Below, one piece after another: positions 21,168 to 34,525 of a stretch of 64,000 nt of DNA. Numbering within the stretch: position 1 is the first letter of the stretch; every line of letters starts with the position of its first letter. The stretch is from contig PYIU01000003.1 in the NCBI GenBank assembly GCA_003415625.1, forward strand, positions 7,006,001 to 7,070,000. The letters are read 5' to 3'. The notes beneath the pieces are model-generated. The model was not told the DNA's origin. It made no database searches and was given only the letters and a program-made list of their open reading frames with translations. Position numbers and translations under genes: made by a program. Origin of the DNA: Aquanectria penicillioides. Lineage: Eukaryota; Ascomycota; Sordariomycetes; Hypocreales; Nectriaceae.

Positions 21168-23077
21168 GATGTGTTTCTGTCTGATGAGCAATGACCACAC
21201 ACATATGGGCGCGACGCATTTGATATCCAATCAAGTTTGAGCCGGAAGGGACTGGGCATGGGAGGTCAGGATCAAGAGCTAGGCATTGAACAAGATCCTT
21301 TTCTTTTTGCGCCTTTACAATTGTTGTCCTCGCAAAATGTTGTGTCTGTAAAACGCTGTCCCCGTACTGTACTCCCGACATAGTAGACTGTACTTTTACT
21401 TGGCGTCTTGGCACCGACACACTACCCCACCACGTAGTGACAGACTTGCCTCTATTGCGCTGGCAGGTCGAGATGCTTCTGCCGTACCCGCCCGCAGTTG
21501 ATACAATGCTCGGCGTCACGCCATGGAACTGCTCTGCTGGAGCTCTTGGCTGCTGCATGCCCAGATGCCCAGCCGTGCCGTGTCGCTTATCGGCACAAGG
21601 CCAAGACAATTCAGCCCCACCTGGTCTTACTCCCCGGGGGACTTGGGCGCGCATAGTGATAGCCCTGGGCCATGGAACTACAGAAGCTGTCTTGGCGGGC
21701 GGCCTTGGGAACGTGAGCACTGCCTCAATTTTTGTGGTTCCTCCACCGCCTCTCTCGCATGCGCTGGGCATTCTGGCCGCAGAGGATCAACGAGGGGCAG
21801 GACAGCGTGCAGCCGCGATCCACCATGTACCTGACGTTGGATTTCGGACGGGACATATATACACGTATACGCCTGTTTTTTCTCGTGAGGAAAAGAGGAC
21901 CGGTTGCGTATCCTGTACTTTGTCTTGGACGCCGTCCGCGTACCTACGGAAAGCGGTAAAATGAGAACAAAAGAGCCACCGTGGATCCCCTCCGCAGCCA
22001 GCGGCCACCGAGGCAGTGCGTCGCGCGACAAATGCACATGTGCGGGCATGACTGGATGCTGGACATTCAACCCCCCACCATGACCATCACACACACACAC
22101 GACGCCGGCACTTGGGGGGGAGCCTATACGCGATAGAGGTTAACTACAGCACACGCTCGCGCCTCCACCAGCAAAGAAAGGAAGGGAAAAGGAACGGCCA
22201 CAACGCCACAGACAATGTGAAACTCGGCAGATTATGATGCCGCGTTCCTTGGATGTAGTCACTATAAGCGTTTTTAAGCTCAAGGATCGGGGTGAAATAA
22301 GCATTCGTCCTAGGCAAAGCTTGTTCCAAGAGTCAAGACCTTGGGGGCTCGGTTGGCGGTGCCCGGTCATGAGCTCCTTACGAATCTTGGCGTGCAGGAT
22401 GCCAAGGGTTCCTTTTGTGGTCAGTAGTCGGTGAAAGCAGTGAGAGAAATAAAAAATCGTGAAGGAGGATTTTGTAATAGGGAGGTCGGCGAGTTGAGTT
22501 CGAGTTGGTGACGTCGAGAGCGGAGCTCGTTGAAGGAAGATGACATCCCTTAGTTTGTTGGTCTATGGATTGGCCAGGTTGTTTGCTGTCTGCCGCGGGG
22601 GGGGGGGGGGGGGGGGGGTTCTTTCTCTTCCTTCTTATTTTATTTTCTTGATGCAATTTCCTTTTATGTCTCTTTGAAGTGATCTCACGGAATCGATCCC
22701 ATAATTCAAACCTTGTGAGCCCATGCCAATTCGTGAGATCACGATAGTGCCAGCTGCCACCTCTAGTAACTCTATTACACGCCCTTTCAATATCACAAGG
22801 GCGGATCAGGTAATACAAAAGCTTCCAATGAAGCGAGAGATTTAGGTACTCGTACAATTCACTCAAATTACACAGGTAAGACACAAGACCGCTTCATCTT
22901 GTCCAATTGAACCAAACTTTGCATTATCATCATCCAGGGCTGAAGTGACTTTGTTACTAACACCAAACCAGACTTTCCTAAGCTCCACCAAAAAAGAAAA
23001 AACTACTCAGCCAGTTCCGCTGTCGCCTAGCGGATGGGTATCTTTCGTTCCTCGCCTTCTCTCGTCGCCACCGAAGC
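21168..23077. other. Intergenic region
   Basis: Nearly 2 kb between two convergent genes (WW protein and LURP-one-like). No gene was recognised. It contains a short CA microsatellite near 22088-22100 and a 22-G tract. Short open frames lack motifs. Confidence 0.5.
22597..22618 (+). repeat. Poly-G tract (22 nt)
   Basis: Uninterrupted 22 G residues, which could fold into a G-quadruplex on the plus strand. Such tracts are rare in fungal genomes and hard to sequence; the exact length should not be trusted. Confidence 0.9.
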
Positions 23078-23795
23078 TTATTTGCTCTCGTTGTTCTTCT
23101 CGTCCATGCAGATGCACAGGGCGGCCATGAGGGCCATGTCCACGTTGGGGGCAACGGTCAGCGAGTAGGTCTGCTGACCGAACAGGAGATCGCGACCGCT
23201 GAGGATCTTGCGGTCGATACGAGCCACCAAGGCATCGGTGCTCGCGTCGTGAATCTCGGCCGAGTAGTCGGCCCAGCTACCCTTCATTGTGAGCGTCTCG
23301 GCTTGGCCGTTTGAGGACGTGAAGGTTGCGGTAGCCTTGGATCCAAGCACTGTCGGGAGAGAAATACCAGGGTTAGCGACTCGTCATCTTTACAGGTCGG
23401 AGACATGATACATCATGGTCTCGCCACACAATGCACCACAACGCAACAAACGGCCCGGATGAAAACTTACGCTTGAAGCTGCTCTTGACCTCCATAATCT
23501 TCTGGCCGTTGGGAGACTCGACGGCATAGGTGGAGTGGATGTGGAAGTGCTCCTTGAGAATGTCAAAGAGGTGGTTGCCCTGCATGTCGGTAACCTTCTT
23601 GCGACCCGAGATGGACATGACCTTGCCCTCGACCCGCAGGATGGGCTGGCCATTGGCGAGCTTGATCTCGAAGCTGTCGCCGGTCAGGGAGAGGACCTTC
23701 TCGCGGAGGATCAGAGTCTCGGTCTGGCGGGCGATGAGGTTGCCGAAGACGCCGATCTGGCGGGGGGCGGGGTTGAGCTGGAAGGCGGCCGACAT
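23078..23795 (-). CDS. LURP-one-related / tubby-C2-like protein
   Basis: Exons 23471-23795 and 23078-23349 (complement) encode about 198 residues. The pattern of short beta strands with repeated glycine turns is that of the LURP-one-related (DUF567) family, structurally a tubby C-terminal barrel: TETLILREKVLSLTGDSFEI, RVEGKVMSISGRKKVTDMQG, then after the intron ARIDRKILSGRDLLFGQQTY and VDMALMAALCICMDE near the end. The barrel normally has a central buried helix, represented by the last segment. In plants LURP1 is linked to defence, and the related scramblases act on membranes; the fungal function is unknown. The start at 23795 (MSAAFQLNP) is the first ATG. The intron is 121 nt. Confidence 0.88.
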
Positions 23796-26109
23796 TATGA
23801 CGTGCGTGTTTGCGTTGGTATGGATGATGTGAAGTCGACTGTTGGGTGCTTCTGCGATCGAGAGCCTAGGGAGGGAATGATGCGCGGCAAAAGGTCTACG
23901 GATGGAAAAGATGGATGGAGGCTCGCGGGCGAGGCGCTGTCTTTAAAGCACTTTGGCACCGCGATAATGTCCCTCCCTCCCTCCCATCCACATGCACTCC
24001 ATCCACTCTCCGTCCTCCCACTGTTACGCAACCAGGCGGAGCATCACATAGAAGGAGCCGCCTACCAGCTACCCAGCTCTGCACCCAGCTCCCCAGCTGA
24101 GGAGCTAAAAAAAGGGCCTCTAACCGGGTCTTGTCAATAGGGCTGACGTCGTGGAAGGGCCTATCCCGGTTCACGCACCCCCCTCGCCGACGGTGATCCA
24201 TGGATCGCAGGCACCCAGCAGGACCAATTGGCGAATCCAGAGGCCGCAGCGACGCAACCTTTCAGGGCCAGTTCACTTAGACTCTCGCCCGCGAGTCCCG
24301 AAGCGGCCCAGCGGGGAGGGGCACTTGGGGCATTTGGTGCGCTGGAGAAGCCCACCATCACCACCAACCAGCCCGAGGCGCTGGAGGCACTGTTCTGCTT
24401 TGATTGGGACTGGGTGGCGTTTCACAAGGCTGACTCCAACGTGGACAACGGAGCCGTGAATGGACATGGGCGAGTGTGCCTATTTTCATTTTGCTTTCTT
24501 TTTTTCCTCCGTGTCCTCTTCTCTCGCAGGCTCGCACAACTCGCTGGCTCTCTCGCCAGATGAGGCCTCCGTTGGGGAGCGGTGGTAGGTTATTGTCCCC
24601 GTCCACTTAGTTGATGCTGGTGGGGGATGGAGGATTTCTGCCTTGCTGGGCGTCATGTCATTAAGGACCATGCTCACCCCATGCAGACATCCATTCATGT
24701 GCTGGCCGGCAGTAAACACCAACACTAAAAACCCGCCATGATACTTGATACCTGACACCACGCTGACACCAATGGGCAGGGCCCTCCTGTCACCGTGGGA
24801 TTCTTGGATGACACGAGCGTCTCACAGTTCCGACGAGTCACTGATTCGTTGGGTCCAAGGTGATCCTGGAACCAACAGAAGAACAAAGTCCATTTGCAAA
24901 GATGTTTTTGTCCGCACATCGACAGTAGTTAAGCAGTCGCACCAAAGCTTTGTTCCCGGTCACTTGCAAACATCCATCGTCGTCATCATCCCCCGAACTG
25001 CCATTCGCCAGCCTGTTCATGTTCAGCTGGCGCAGACGCCCCCTTGCAAGCACCTCCACGCGCGTATTGAGCTTCCCACCCCAAAATAGCTCCGCCCAGC
25101 GCCGTGGGTGGGTGGTCGGCGCTCCCACCTCCCTCGGGTATGGCTTCGCCTATTGAACCGTAGAGCATTGGCCTCTGGTTCCTTGAGGCTGAGTGCCAAG
25201 CAAATCAGCCTGTAGACCAGGCCGTGCGTGCGTCTGGTGGTCGCATCGAGTTGAGAGCTGGAATGCCCGTGATTCCAATTCACCATCCAAGTGGAGTTGC
25301 AAGTTCGCCTTTTGAAGCCGGTATGCACAATGGGCAGCAATTCTTCAACCTTTGCTGCCATAATTCCAGAACAGGAGCGTTCAGGCCTTGCCTAGCACGG
25401 ACTCGCCGATGATCCTGCCCCCAGGAATTATGCCACCACGACATTTGAAGCTGTGCACAACCGTAGTGGCTTTGATTTCCAGCTCAAGGGTAGCGAGCAG
25501 TTCCTGAAGTCGAACGCACCACTGATGAAAAGGTGGCGCCAAGCCCAACAATCTTTAAAGTAAGCACAATGCCTTGGTGAGCCTCAAATAATGCGGGGGA
25601 AAGTGAAGTTTCCCAATGCAGGCCCCGAGTCCTAATACGTTGGCAAGGAAAGGTGGTACGCTTGAAGTCACCGGGTACTCAGCCATCGACAAAGACTGAT
25701 CGGCTTGATTGTATACCAATCAAAGACCTCTTCTCAAACTGTCTCAGGTCTTTCTTTCCATGTCTCATACACGTCATGTCGATCATCGTCTCAGGCGGGA
25801 GACTATGTTTGCACCAGCCACGGTAGATCCAAAACATATTGCCACCAAATTCACGATAAAAAAGGGGGCACAGGGGTTAAGTCACTCCAGTATTCATATC
25901 CACGGATCAAATACATTCACTTGGAAACACAATCAATCAAGTAGCAAGATTAATAAACTAGTCATCGGGGTAGTAAAAAGAAACATAACAGCAGCATCCT
26001 TCAAGTCTATCATTGGTCTATAGAGTGAATACAAGAAAAAGATCTCGGGCGCGAGATAAAGTCAAAGACACACTTGAGGGCCTTATTACCCACGATCCAT
26101 TCAAGTTTT
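23796..26109. other. Intergenic region
   Basis: About 2.3 kb without a convincing gene. It begins with the LURP-one gene promoter (which includes repeated CCCTCCCTCC), then GC-rich sequence with scattered GGCCG words. The last 500 bases are the 3' flank of the GH17 gene. Overlapping short frames on both strands show no motif. Confidence 0.5.
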
Positions 26110-27393
26110 TTACAGAGCAAGAGCAGCAACGATGACAGCAAGGCCGGCAGCGGAGATCATCTGGAGGGCAGAGGCACCAGAGGTGGCCCGGCTGGGAGTG
26201 GCAGAGGCGGAAGCAGAGGAGCCAGAGCTGGAGCCGGTGCTAGAGCCAGAGCCAGAGCCAGAGCCGGAGCCGGAAGAACCAGAACCAGAACCGGAGCCGG
26301 AGCCGGAGCCAGAAGAGCCAGTGGGGGTGGCCTGGGCAGAGTTGGTGGCAGTGGCAGTGGTGTTGGAGTTAGAGCCAGTGGGCTTGGAGACGTTGGTACC
26401 GGTGGAGGTCTTGGTCTTGGTGTCGCTGGACTTGGAGGTGGTGCTGGACTCGGCAGGGCAGGACAGATCGAAGCGGGGAGTGGTGGACAGGTTGTTGGTG
26501 ATGGCGAACTTCATCTCGTTGTCAGGGTTGGAGTCACGGAGAGTGTACCAGAAGGTAGGGGTCTGGTTGAAGAGACGCTTGCAGCCAACGTCCTGCCAGT
26601 ACTTCTTGGCGTTGTCAACGCTGGGGACACCCTCATCCCAGTCAGGGCCAGTGTAAGGCCAGCCGGTCTCGGTAACCCAGACGGGCTTGCCATTGACGGC
26701 AGCAATGGTGGCATCGTAGGCCTTGTCGAAGAGCTTGCCAGCATTGTCGATGCTGTTGCCCTTGCCAGACTCGTAGTAGGGGTACTCGTCAACACCGACC
26801 CAGTCGACGGCGTCGATGACGGCCTTGTTGGAGGAGTTGGTCCAGGCGTCCCAGGTATCGACGTGGCCGATGGAGGTCTTAGCCAGAGCAGTGCTAGCGA
26901 AGGCCTTCTTGAAGTCCTTGATGAAGTTGACAATAACATCGGGGTTGGCACCAACACCGCTCTTGTTCTTGACGCCGGTAACGGAGTTGCGGTAAAGATC
27001 CTCGCTACCAATGGAGACACCAATGATAAGATCGGTCAGCTTGGAGCCGTACTTGGTGACGGCGGTCTTGAGGGCGCTGAGCTCCTTGTCAATGGTGTCG
27101 GAGCCGGAGGCCCAGACACCGAGGAGGATGTAGGTGTTGGTCTCGATGGCAGCCTCGAAAGCCTGGATGGGGTCCTGGGTCGAGTAGGCCTGAATGTTGG
27201 TGTAGAGTCGGACGGCGTTGAAGTCACCGGGGGCGCCCTTGAGGTTCTGGGCGGTCTCGAACTCGGCCTTGAAGTCGGCCTTGAACTTGGCAGATCGGTC
27301 GGCGAGGGTGGCACCGGAGTTGAAACCCAGGTAGTTCTTGGCTGAGGCGCCGGCGACGAGGGCGCTGGCAGCGAGAGCGGAGGAAATCTTCAT
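26110..27393 (-). CDS. GPI-anchored GH17 glucan endo-1,3-beta-glucosidase
   Basis: A single exon encodes 427 residues. Residues 1-18 are a signal peptide (MKISSALAASALVAGASA). The glycoside hydrolase family 17 barrel spans about 20-310. The acid/base glutamate is E131 in GVSIGSEDLYR and the nucleophile E242 in WVTETGWPYTGP. DEYPYYE near 202 lies in the substrate cleft. A Ser/Thr-rich and then Gly-Ser repeat linker follows, and a hydrophobic tail (ALQMISAAGLAVIVAALAL) fits a GPI-anchor signal. This is the eglC-like type of fungal wall enzyme, cleaving beta-1,3-glucan and acting at the cell surface in wall remodelling. N-glycosylation sites such as NSSN and NNTT-like sequence occur. The codon usage is strongly biased to C/G-ending codons, suggesting high expression. 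A long antisense open frame here is only its shadow. Confidence 0.96.
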   Translation of the reverse strand: MKISSALAASALVAGASAKNYLGFNSGATLADRSAKFKADFKAEFETAQNLKGAPGDFNAVRLYTNIQAYSTQDPIQAFEAAIETNTYILLGVWASGSDTIDKELSALKTAVTKYGSKLTDLIIGVSIGSEDLYRNSVTGVKNKSGVGANPDVIVNFIKDFKKAFASTALAKTSIGHVDTWDAWTNSSNKAVIDAVDWVGVDEYPYYESGKGNSIDNAGKLFDKAYDATIAAVNGKPVWVTETGWPYTGPDWDEGVPSVDNAKKYWQDVGCKRLFNQTPTFWYTLRDSNPDNEMKFAITNNLSTTPRFDLSCPAESSTTSKSSDTKTKTSTGTNVSKPTGSNSNTTATATNSAQATPTGSSGSGSGSGSGSGSSGSGSGSGSGSSTGSSSGSSASASATPSRATSGASALQMISAAGLAVIVAALAL

Positions 27394-29120
27394 GATGGCG
27401 AGCTGGAATAATCAGATGTTAAAGAACGTGCTTGTTTGGGGGAATAGAGCTAAGAAAATAGCTCGTTGTAAAAGAATGACGTGAAAAACGAATGGTAGTT
27501 CCCAAGAAAAGAGTGCAATGGGATGAATGAATGAAGAACTGCTAAAAGAGAAGACCGGATGATATGGGAACGCGGTGAAATTAGGGGGACCCGACCCGCC
27601 ATGGGCGTGACCCATCACGTGCATGCATAACAATCAGTGGTGATCGGGATGGATGGGCCTGTCAGGTCCTGCCAGGTTTTGGAAGGCTTGGCAGGGGAAG
27701 GTACGGCCCAAGTGGGTACAGCGGGCAAGACTGGCTGCTGGAATGATTGGGATTGGCACCTGTTCCAAGCTTAGAATAGAAACCGGGGCATTGAGCCAAT
27801 AGTGGGGAAGCGTCTCCCCAGTTGCTCCTGTCTCGTATTTGGTGCCCCACTAACCCAATCCAGACTTTAATTTGCCTGATCGCCGTCCGTACCTTGTAAA
27901 CAATCGGCCTTGCCCTCCTGAGCTTCAGGAATGATGTCGTCTGCTCGAGAGCATCATTGTTGCTCGTTCGTATAACATGGACCATCCCAGTCGGCCTCTT
28001 CGCTTCTTGTCTTTCACCGCTGTATTTCCCTGCGTGCTGTGCGTGCAGTGGCCAGCGCCATGTACGGAGCACTGTATCCACCATCATGCCTTCAGGAGGC
28101 CCCAGGCATGTTTCCATTTCAAGCCTGAATCCTCCATCCGCCCTCGCCAACAACAACAACTGGCCAGGCAAGGATTAGCCGCCAACGCCGACGTGAATGC
28201 CACTCATCATGCCCAATCACCAAAAATCTCATCATCATGAACCTTGTCCGATGCAGGTGAGATTGCCTTCGTACCACTCCACCAGGATTGCGACCAAAGT
28301 CCGTTGAAACATTCATTTCGTTGGTCGGAGCTTGACAACAACAAACTACACAAATACGCGTCCCATCTCGCTGATTGTTGAGCTTCTCCTCGTTCGTGGG
28401 CCACTTCGTCGCTCTCGGTAAACGGCTTCGTATAACTAACCTTAATACCACCCACGTCAATGCAGGTTAAAAGCTTTGACTTCTGAACTGGGGCCTCCTT
28501 GCGTTTGCGAGGTGGATATCCATCCCATTGTGGATTTTTATCGTCGCCCTTGATAAGTGGAGAAGTCTCGACCCATTTGGTCTTCGTCGAATGCTCCTTG
28601 CGTCGGCAATACATGCCGAGTTTATCTTCAGGCTTTTTTCAGGAGGATCGAAGCATAATTATGGCCGTCAACCCTCATCCAATTCTGTGCATCATCTTAA
28701 GTGATTCTTAATAGCGTTGAAGGTCCCAACACACACATCCTTTGATTTTTCTGCTCCCCTGTGTTTTGTGTTTTGTTTTTTTCTTAGTGAGTACCACGCG
28801 CCTCCTTAACCCCTGAGGTCCAGGCCGCCACAGTTCTCCACGGTGGCGTAGGCCATCAGTTTTACGGATCAATAGTTTTTTAAATCGTGCTTCCAAACTT
28901 TCGAACCATTGTCCGGTTTTGAACGGTCAAGTCGCTAGTTTATGGGGGGGCTTGTTTTATGTCCAACTCACAAACTTTATGCATGTATCTGCAAAATGTT
29001 GGACTGGTTAGATTGGGCTACACTTGCAAAGCATCGGAAACGAGAGGTTGCTCTCGAGGAACATTCGTCATCTCAATTTACCCTCGCAATCACACATTAT
29101 ACCAGGATATCACTCCCCCC
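27394..29120. other. Intergenic region
   Basis: About 1.7 kb containing the GH17 promoter (including CATCACGTGCATGC near 27612) and the 3' flank of the transporter gene. No gene, tRNA or repeat recognised. Confidence 0.5.
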
Positions 29121-30921
29121 TTATTTCTCTTCCTTCTCCTCAGCGGCATAGATTTCTTCATCATTGATCTTGTACCCAGCTGACTTTCGAGCACTGACAT
29201 TCTTTTGGAACTGTAAGACTGGCGTTAGCACTGGCTTCTCCCTCAGATAGCGCGACAAGAACTCACCATGAAGTCCATCTCTCCAAAGGTTCGGCCCTTT
29301 GTCTCGAACATGCGAAAATATCCCCAAACCAGGGTCAAGGTGGCCAAGACAGCCCAAAAGAATGCCTAGCTTTGTTAGCATGATGAGCTTCATTGGGTCC
29401 TCTCCGTCACTTACAGTCTTGCCCTTGGCGTTCCAGGCACCTGGCGAAAGGAGCTTTGGTTGAATAAGTCCGCCGCAGATGATGTTTCCAACATAATATG
29501 TGCTGCGCGCCAGCACGACCGTCTGTGTCCTTAGCCGAGTCGAGCCGATCTCAGCGACGAGAGTATAGATGATGGGGCCGACGGACATTGAGTAGGCGCC
29601 CAACCAGACGATGCAGAGAATAGATTGTGCCCATGCGAGTGAATCGGTCTGCGTTGGCAGAGCAAGGAAACCAATGATCCACAGAATAACGACAAGGAAG
29701 GCAAAGCCAGAAAGCCAGATAGTGCGACGACCAAATCGGTGGATGTAAAACCAAGAGATAATAGTGCCTACAAAGGCAATTCCAGTGCCACCCAGAGCAA
29801 TTCCGTAGGAAGCGTCAGCGCTGATGCCAGTCTGCTGAAAGAAGAAAGAACCGCTGTAGCACAAGGCGCCGCCGTTGGTGATTTGTGACATGAATCCCAT
29901 GCAAGCGATTTCGGTTCGTCGACGGTTTGTGCCTCGGAAGGCATCCCAGTAGGTCACACCCTCGCGCTCCTCGATCTCGAGCTTGTTGGTGTGGACCATC
30001 ATGGCAATGGTGGCATCAAGATCAACATTGTGCTCCGGCTCGGACAGACGCTCGAGGGACTTCTTTGCCTTCTCGAGTTGACCTGATCGGACGAGGTACC
30101 ATGGAGACTCCGGGGCCAGCCAAGCGGCGATGAACAGCGGAACGGGCCAAACCCACTGGATGGCAAAAGGGATCCTGTAGCCCCAGTCGGTCTGATTGTT
30201 GACCAATCCCTTGAGGACACCAGCTGATATGAACTGGCCAATGCACCAACAAAGGTTGACATAGGCAGTCAGGTATCCTCGAATAGCCAGCGGAGTCACT
30301 TCAGCGGCGTAAGCTGGGCCAGTAGTAGCGAACACACCCCAGGGAATGTTGCAAAGGAACCACCCGACCAGCATGACCTCAATCGATGGAGCGAAAAAGA
30401 CGATGAAAATGAAGGCGGTCAACCAGAACAGAGTAACCATGAGCACCTTGCGGTGCCCCCATCTTGCGGTGGCCCATCCATTCAGCATGGCACCGATGAT
30501 GTTAGCGAAGGCACTCAAACAGTTGAATCGCTGCTGCCAATTGGCCGAGATCTGAAATCCATTCTCTGCGTCCAAGTATTCGCCGTACTTTTCTCGGAAT
30601 CGTGGGTATCCGTAAAAGGAGCCCAAGAGGGTGACATCGTAGCCTTCCATGATAACCGTGGTTGAAATCACTACGAGGGGTTAGCCATTGCCGGGACATG
30701 TGTGTGATAGTTCGTGGCGTACAGATGGACCAAATAGCAGCCCGCTTGTAGGTCTTGAGACCTTGGAAGACACCAATGCTGTGCTCCTGGGCAGTGGCTT
30801 CAAGAGCGCCATTCGCGAGGGCTTTGTCACGGAGATCGACATCCTTCAGGTGGTCGAGCCCAGCATCGGTGCTCTCGACCTGGTTGATGCGGTCTGCACC
30901 GACTCTCTTCTCAGTCGCCAT
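29121..30921 (-). CDS. MFS sugar transporter, alpha-glucoside permease type
   Basis: Exons 30723-30921, 29415-30670, 29267-29365 and 29121-29210 (complement) encode about 547 residues with matching phases. The start MATEKRVGAD at 30921 is the first ATG in frame. Sugar-porter signatures are clear: MEGYDVTLLGSFYGYPRF in helix 1, RWGHRKVLM in loop 2-3, PESPWYLVRSG after helix 6, RFGRRTIWL in loop 8-9, and FETKGRTFGEMDFMF at the end of helix 12. The helix-1 wording is that of maltose/general alpha-glucoside permeases (MAL/MPH type), which are proton symporters in the plasma membrane. The likely substrates are maltose-like disaccharides or trisaccharides, inferred from the family. The gene stands alone, with no adjacent glucosidase or regulator. 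Confidence 0.94.
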
Positions 30922-33640
30922 CTCTAACCCGGCGTCAATGGAGTCCGATTGCTCGATTAGTTGACTGCTGGCTATCAAAAAGCCGGAATGGGTTGCGTCG
31001 TATCAAGAAAAAGCGAGAGCTTCCAAGGTGGGCGAACTGGACCGTTATAACATTTCCTCTCCAGCGCAACCTCGTCCAGGATTCATCTCCCTCGTAGCTC
31101 CCCGCGTTTCCTCATGTTGACACAATCCCTGCTTGATTGGTTCATACCTTGACCAAGTCACCGGACGAGCAGAGCCGGCACTCACATTGAGCCTGCAGCC
31201 GGGATAGGAACGACGGGCCGTATGGAGAGCTCTTGGGTTGATCAGAAGCGGGTTGGCGACTGGAGTGCGTCATTGCCATTGGTGGAACAACGGGCTGGAG
31301 TTGTCGTGGTCGGGGTATTGGTTCGCGCCCACACAATTTCAGTGGACCGGCTATGAACCAGGTCAAAGTCGGCCACTCAGGCTGGTGATCAACATATCCA
31401 CACTGGGGAATATTTGGGGAAATAGGACGAGATTGCCCGCTCGGGAAGGTGGGGAATCTGGGGTATCCCAGGGAATAGCGCTATTCATGCCCTTGTCGTC
31501 TCTTGGATATCGGTCTCTATTCCTCTTTCTTCTTGTGCAACCAGCCAACGCCTCGGGCAGCAGGGATCCTCAAGCCATTGGAGTTGCGTATTCGCTGCTG
31601 GATTCGGGATGGGGTCAAGGTGTTCGGCAGTAGTTTCCGGCGGTTACGAGGGTGCGGTACAAAAATCCCTTGCTTTTCAAAGAGCTGAGAGCATCACGCG
31701 AGACCCAAGTCGAGCAAAATGGGACCTACATCCATCCCTCCAATGTGAACCTGGGCATGGTTGCTCAGAGCAGAACCTGATTGCCGACTATCCTTGGACT
31801 TCCGGCATCGGCTTATACTGATTCCCCGTGCTCGTCGGCGGAAATGATGTCTTCCCAAAGAACTTGATTTCCCATGCCATGTAAACTTACCCGAGATTTT
31901 CACATGAAGAGATGAGACCGCATGTCCACATACACGCGTGGGGAGTGACCCGGCGCCCCCGCGTTCTCAACAGACCCTGCGAAGATCATTCATTTGCCAT
32001 AGGAGGGATTGCTCTGTTGCAGAACGATAATGACGCTAAGGAACTCACTTCCAGGCTGATTTCATCGTTGCGTGGCGAGATTCATGCTTACTGCTAACCT
32101 ACACGGTAGACTTGGCCACATGTCGATGGATCTTTCGTCCCGAGAATCGCCGGTCAGCGAACGTGGTATACGTCCAGCATGCTAATCGCCTCGCCATTTT
32201 TAAGATCACCCCGTGATCCGATTTGATCCATGTCGCATGTACTTTCTGGTCGATATATTGAGAGATCTTGAGTTCAGTCCGGATGGGCCGACTCAGATCA
32301 TCCCTCGTGCGTCGCAGCACCGCACGTCTTGGAGCGGAGAAGAGGGGTATGACAGGTCAACCTCCACACTAGTTTCCCTATACCCGGCTTTTGCGAAGAT
32401 CTTGCAGGCTGATGCTTGACACACGGCTATTGTCGTAATATTTAGGCTATTTGTGAATTCATCCTTCCCCACCATCATGGCCGGCACTGGGCGCCACCAT
32501 CCAACTTATTTCCATCCCAACGCTTCGGGAACCCCTTGCTCAACGGGTTTGGGTGTCATCGAACCACTCATTAGCAAATGAGACGAGAATTCTTTGATAA
32601 ACTTCATTCTGAAGACCTGGAATTGGGGCAGCCAACTTGCTAGCGTTTCGCGATGCATTCTGCCTATATCGAACGGCATCCGGCCAACATGACCGACGGG
32701 TACAATCTATACGATCCGACGGCTTACATCCCTGCAGAGACAATATGACATCCTTGAGTCTCCAACCACCTCCTCAGGGGTCCTGACCAAAAGTGGACGT
32801 TCTTTGAACACGTGGGGGGTGATATACATGGATCAGCACGTTTGAGCATGAACTGACCATGGGCTTGGGCACAACGATGCTTTAAGATTTCCACAATCAT
32901 ACTTTAGAAGTGCAGCATTCTTCACTCTGAAGCATTCGACATAGCTTTAAATAACCTGAATCCGAAGGAAGGAATATGGATTGTCTACCAGCTGGTGAGC
33001 TAGCCCATAGATTTATCTCGCCAAAACCTTGTTCCTGGGGATCACCACCGGCCAAGCACCTCAGAGGTACTTGATAGTTCCTTTTTTTTAACAGTCCAAT
33101 ACGACCGAGAGGCCGGCATAGCTGATTGCCGTGCATTAAGTTGCGTCTTGTCAAGATCGATTCACTTATGATCAGCCGCTATAGAGAGGGACTCTTCTGC
33201 CAATTGAAGGACCCTTGCAGCATGCCACCCTCATTCTGATACTAGGTACTTCAAATTAGGTGGTGGGGCTAAAACTAGGAGACGGAGGGCGTGTCTGTCT
33301 AAATTCCAATGTTACGTGGGAGGTGGCCATATCGGAGAGCCTATCATCCACGCACCAAGCATTCATATTAATTTATTAAATATGACATCTTCTCGAGGCC
33401 CAGTTTGATGATTCGGTGATCTTCCAGTCCGTTGAGTCTTAGGTCTTTGATCACCGATCACCCACTGAAGGTAGACCGGACCCGAACAGAGAAGAGCACA
33501 CTTACATGATTGGCTATGTCACTCAACATCCAGAACCGCGCCACTCTACAACCTTGTTCAATTGGTCGTAAAATATCCGGCGGGATTGAAGCAATGAATT
33601 TCCAATGTTGTACGTTTCTTTATCTTGACCTTTTATTTAG
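30922..33640. other. Long intergenic, gene-poor stretch
   Basis: About 2.7 kb without a recognisable gene. The first part is the transporter promoter. From about 31.8 kb the base composition becomes more even and open frames become short. This would fit old, decayed sequence leading into the NACHT-ankyrin relic, but I could not match anything. A frame at 32897-33154 (minus) has no motif. Confidence 0.45.
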
Positions 33641-34525
33641 CTAGCCACTGTCATTCTTTTCCATCCACGTTGCTTTGAACCTCTGATGGGGATTTGGAGG
33701 ATATGCGAATCCGTCGGAAACGAAAACTTCTTGACCCTGTAGCTTTCTTTTCCATCTCGCTAATCTCCTAGCGTAATCAAAAGACGACTCTCCTTGCACC
33801 TTTTCCCACCTAACCTCGATTCTCACCATGACTTGCGCTATTCCATTCCAGCTATGCAGTAGCTCCACCGCTGTCTGATCAGACTTCATAGGATTGATAC
33901 CATTCTGAAGATGTAGCTGTTCAGTAAAGCGTCCAACCAATAGCCAGGACCGAACCGTTTCAGACCGTAATCGTGCCAATATATCCGTCGGCCCATTTTC
34001 CCCTGTGTATGAAGTAGAAGCCTGGTGAGGCATTCAAAATTTGACCGAAGGAAGTCTTCCGCAAGCGCAGGCCACGAGGGAGCTGGTCCAAATGGGGACC
34101 CATCAAAGTCAATATCTGCTCCCATACATAAACAATTTGCCAAAACATTAACAAGACCGTAGGACGCCGTCCTGTGCAGTGCACTCTAGCTGCGTGTTGG
34201 TTTGGTTCGAGATTTAATATTCTCTAGAAGACATCTCTCAGCAGGTAGTCTTGGAACTTAGTAAATTTTGACCTCGAGAATGCAATTTTCGCAAAGGGGC
34301 ACCCTCAAAATGCTAGGTAAAGGGGCTTGTTCGTTAAATTCCCAGGCTCCTACTAAGTATGGTCGCAGAGAACTCAGATTTGCACATGCCCCAATGCATC
34401 AAACTCCTGCCCCCTTCGTCGTCTAATCTCAAGTCGCATCCCATCTGACTTAACGTGGGGAAGGATGCTAGCAGTATGTTTATGCTACCACAATATGTTG
34501 TACATCGTATATTGAGGATATCCAA

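Noticed and set aside
24151..25412. Open frames in the GC-rich stretch between LURP-one-like and GH17 genes
   Set aside because: Short, overlapping in many frames and without domain-like sequence; best explained by GC-rich non-coding DNA.
26074..27345. 423-residue plus-strand open frame rich in Gly, Ala and Arg
   Set aside because: It is the antisense shadow of the GH17 gene, kept open by strong codon bias and the Gly-Ser repeats.
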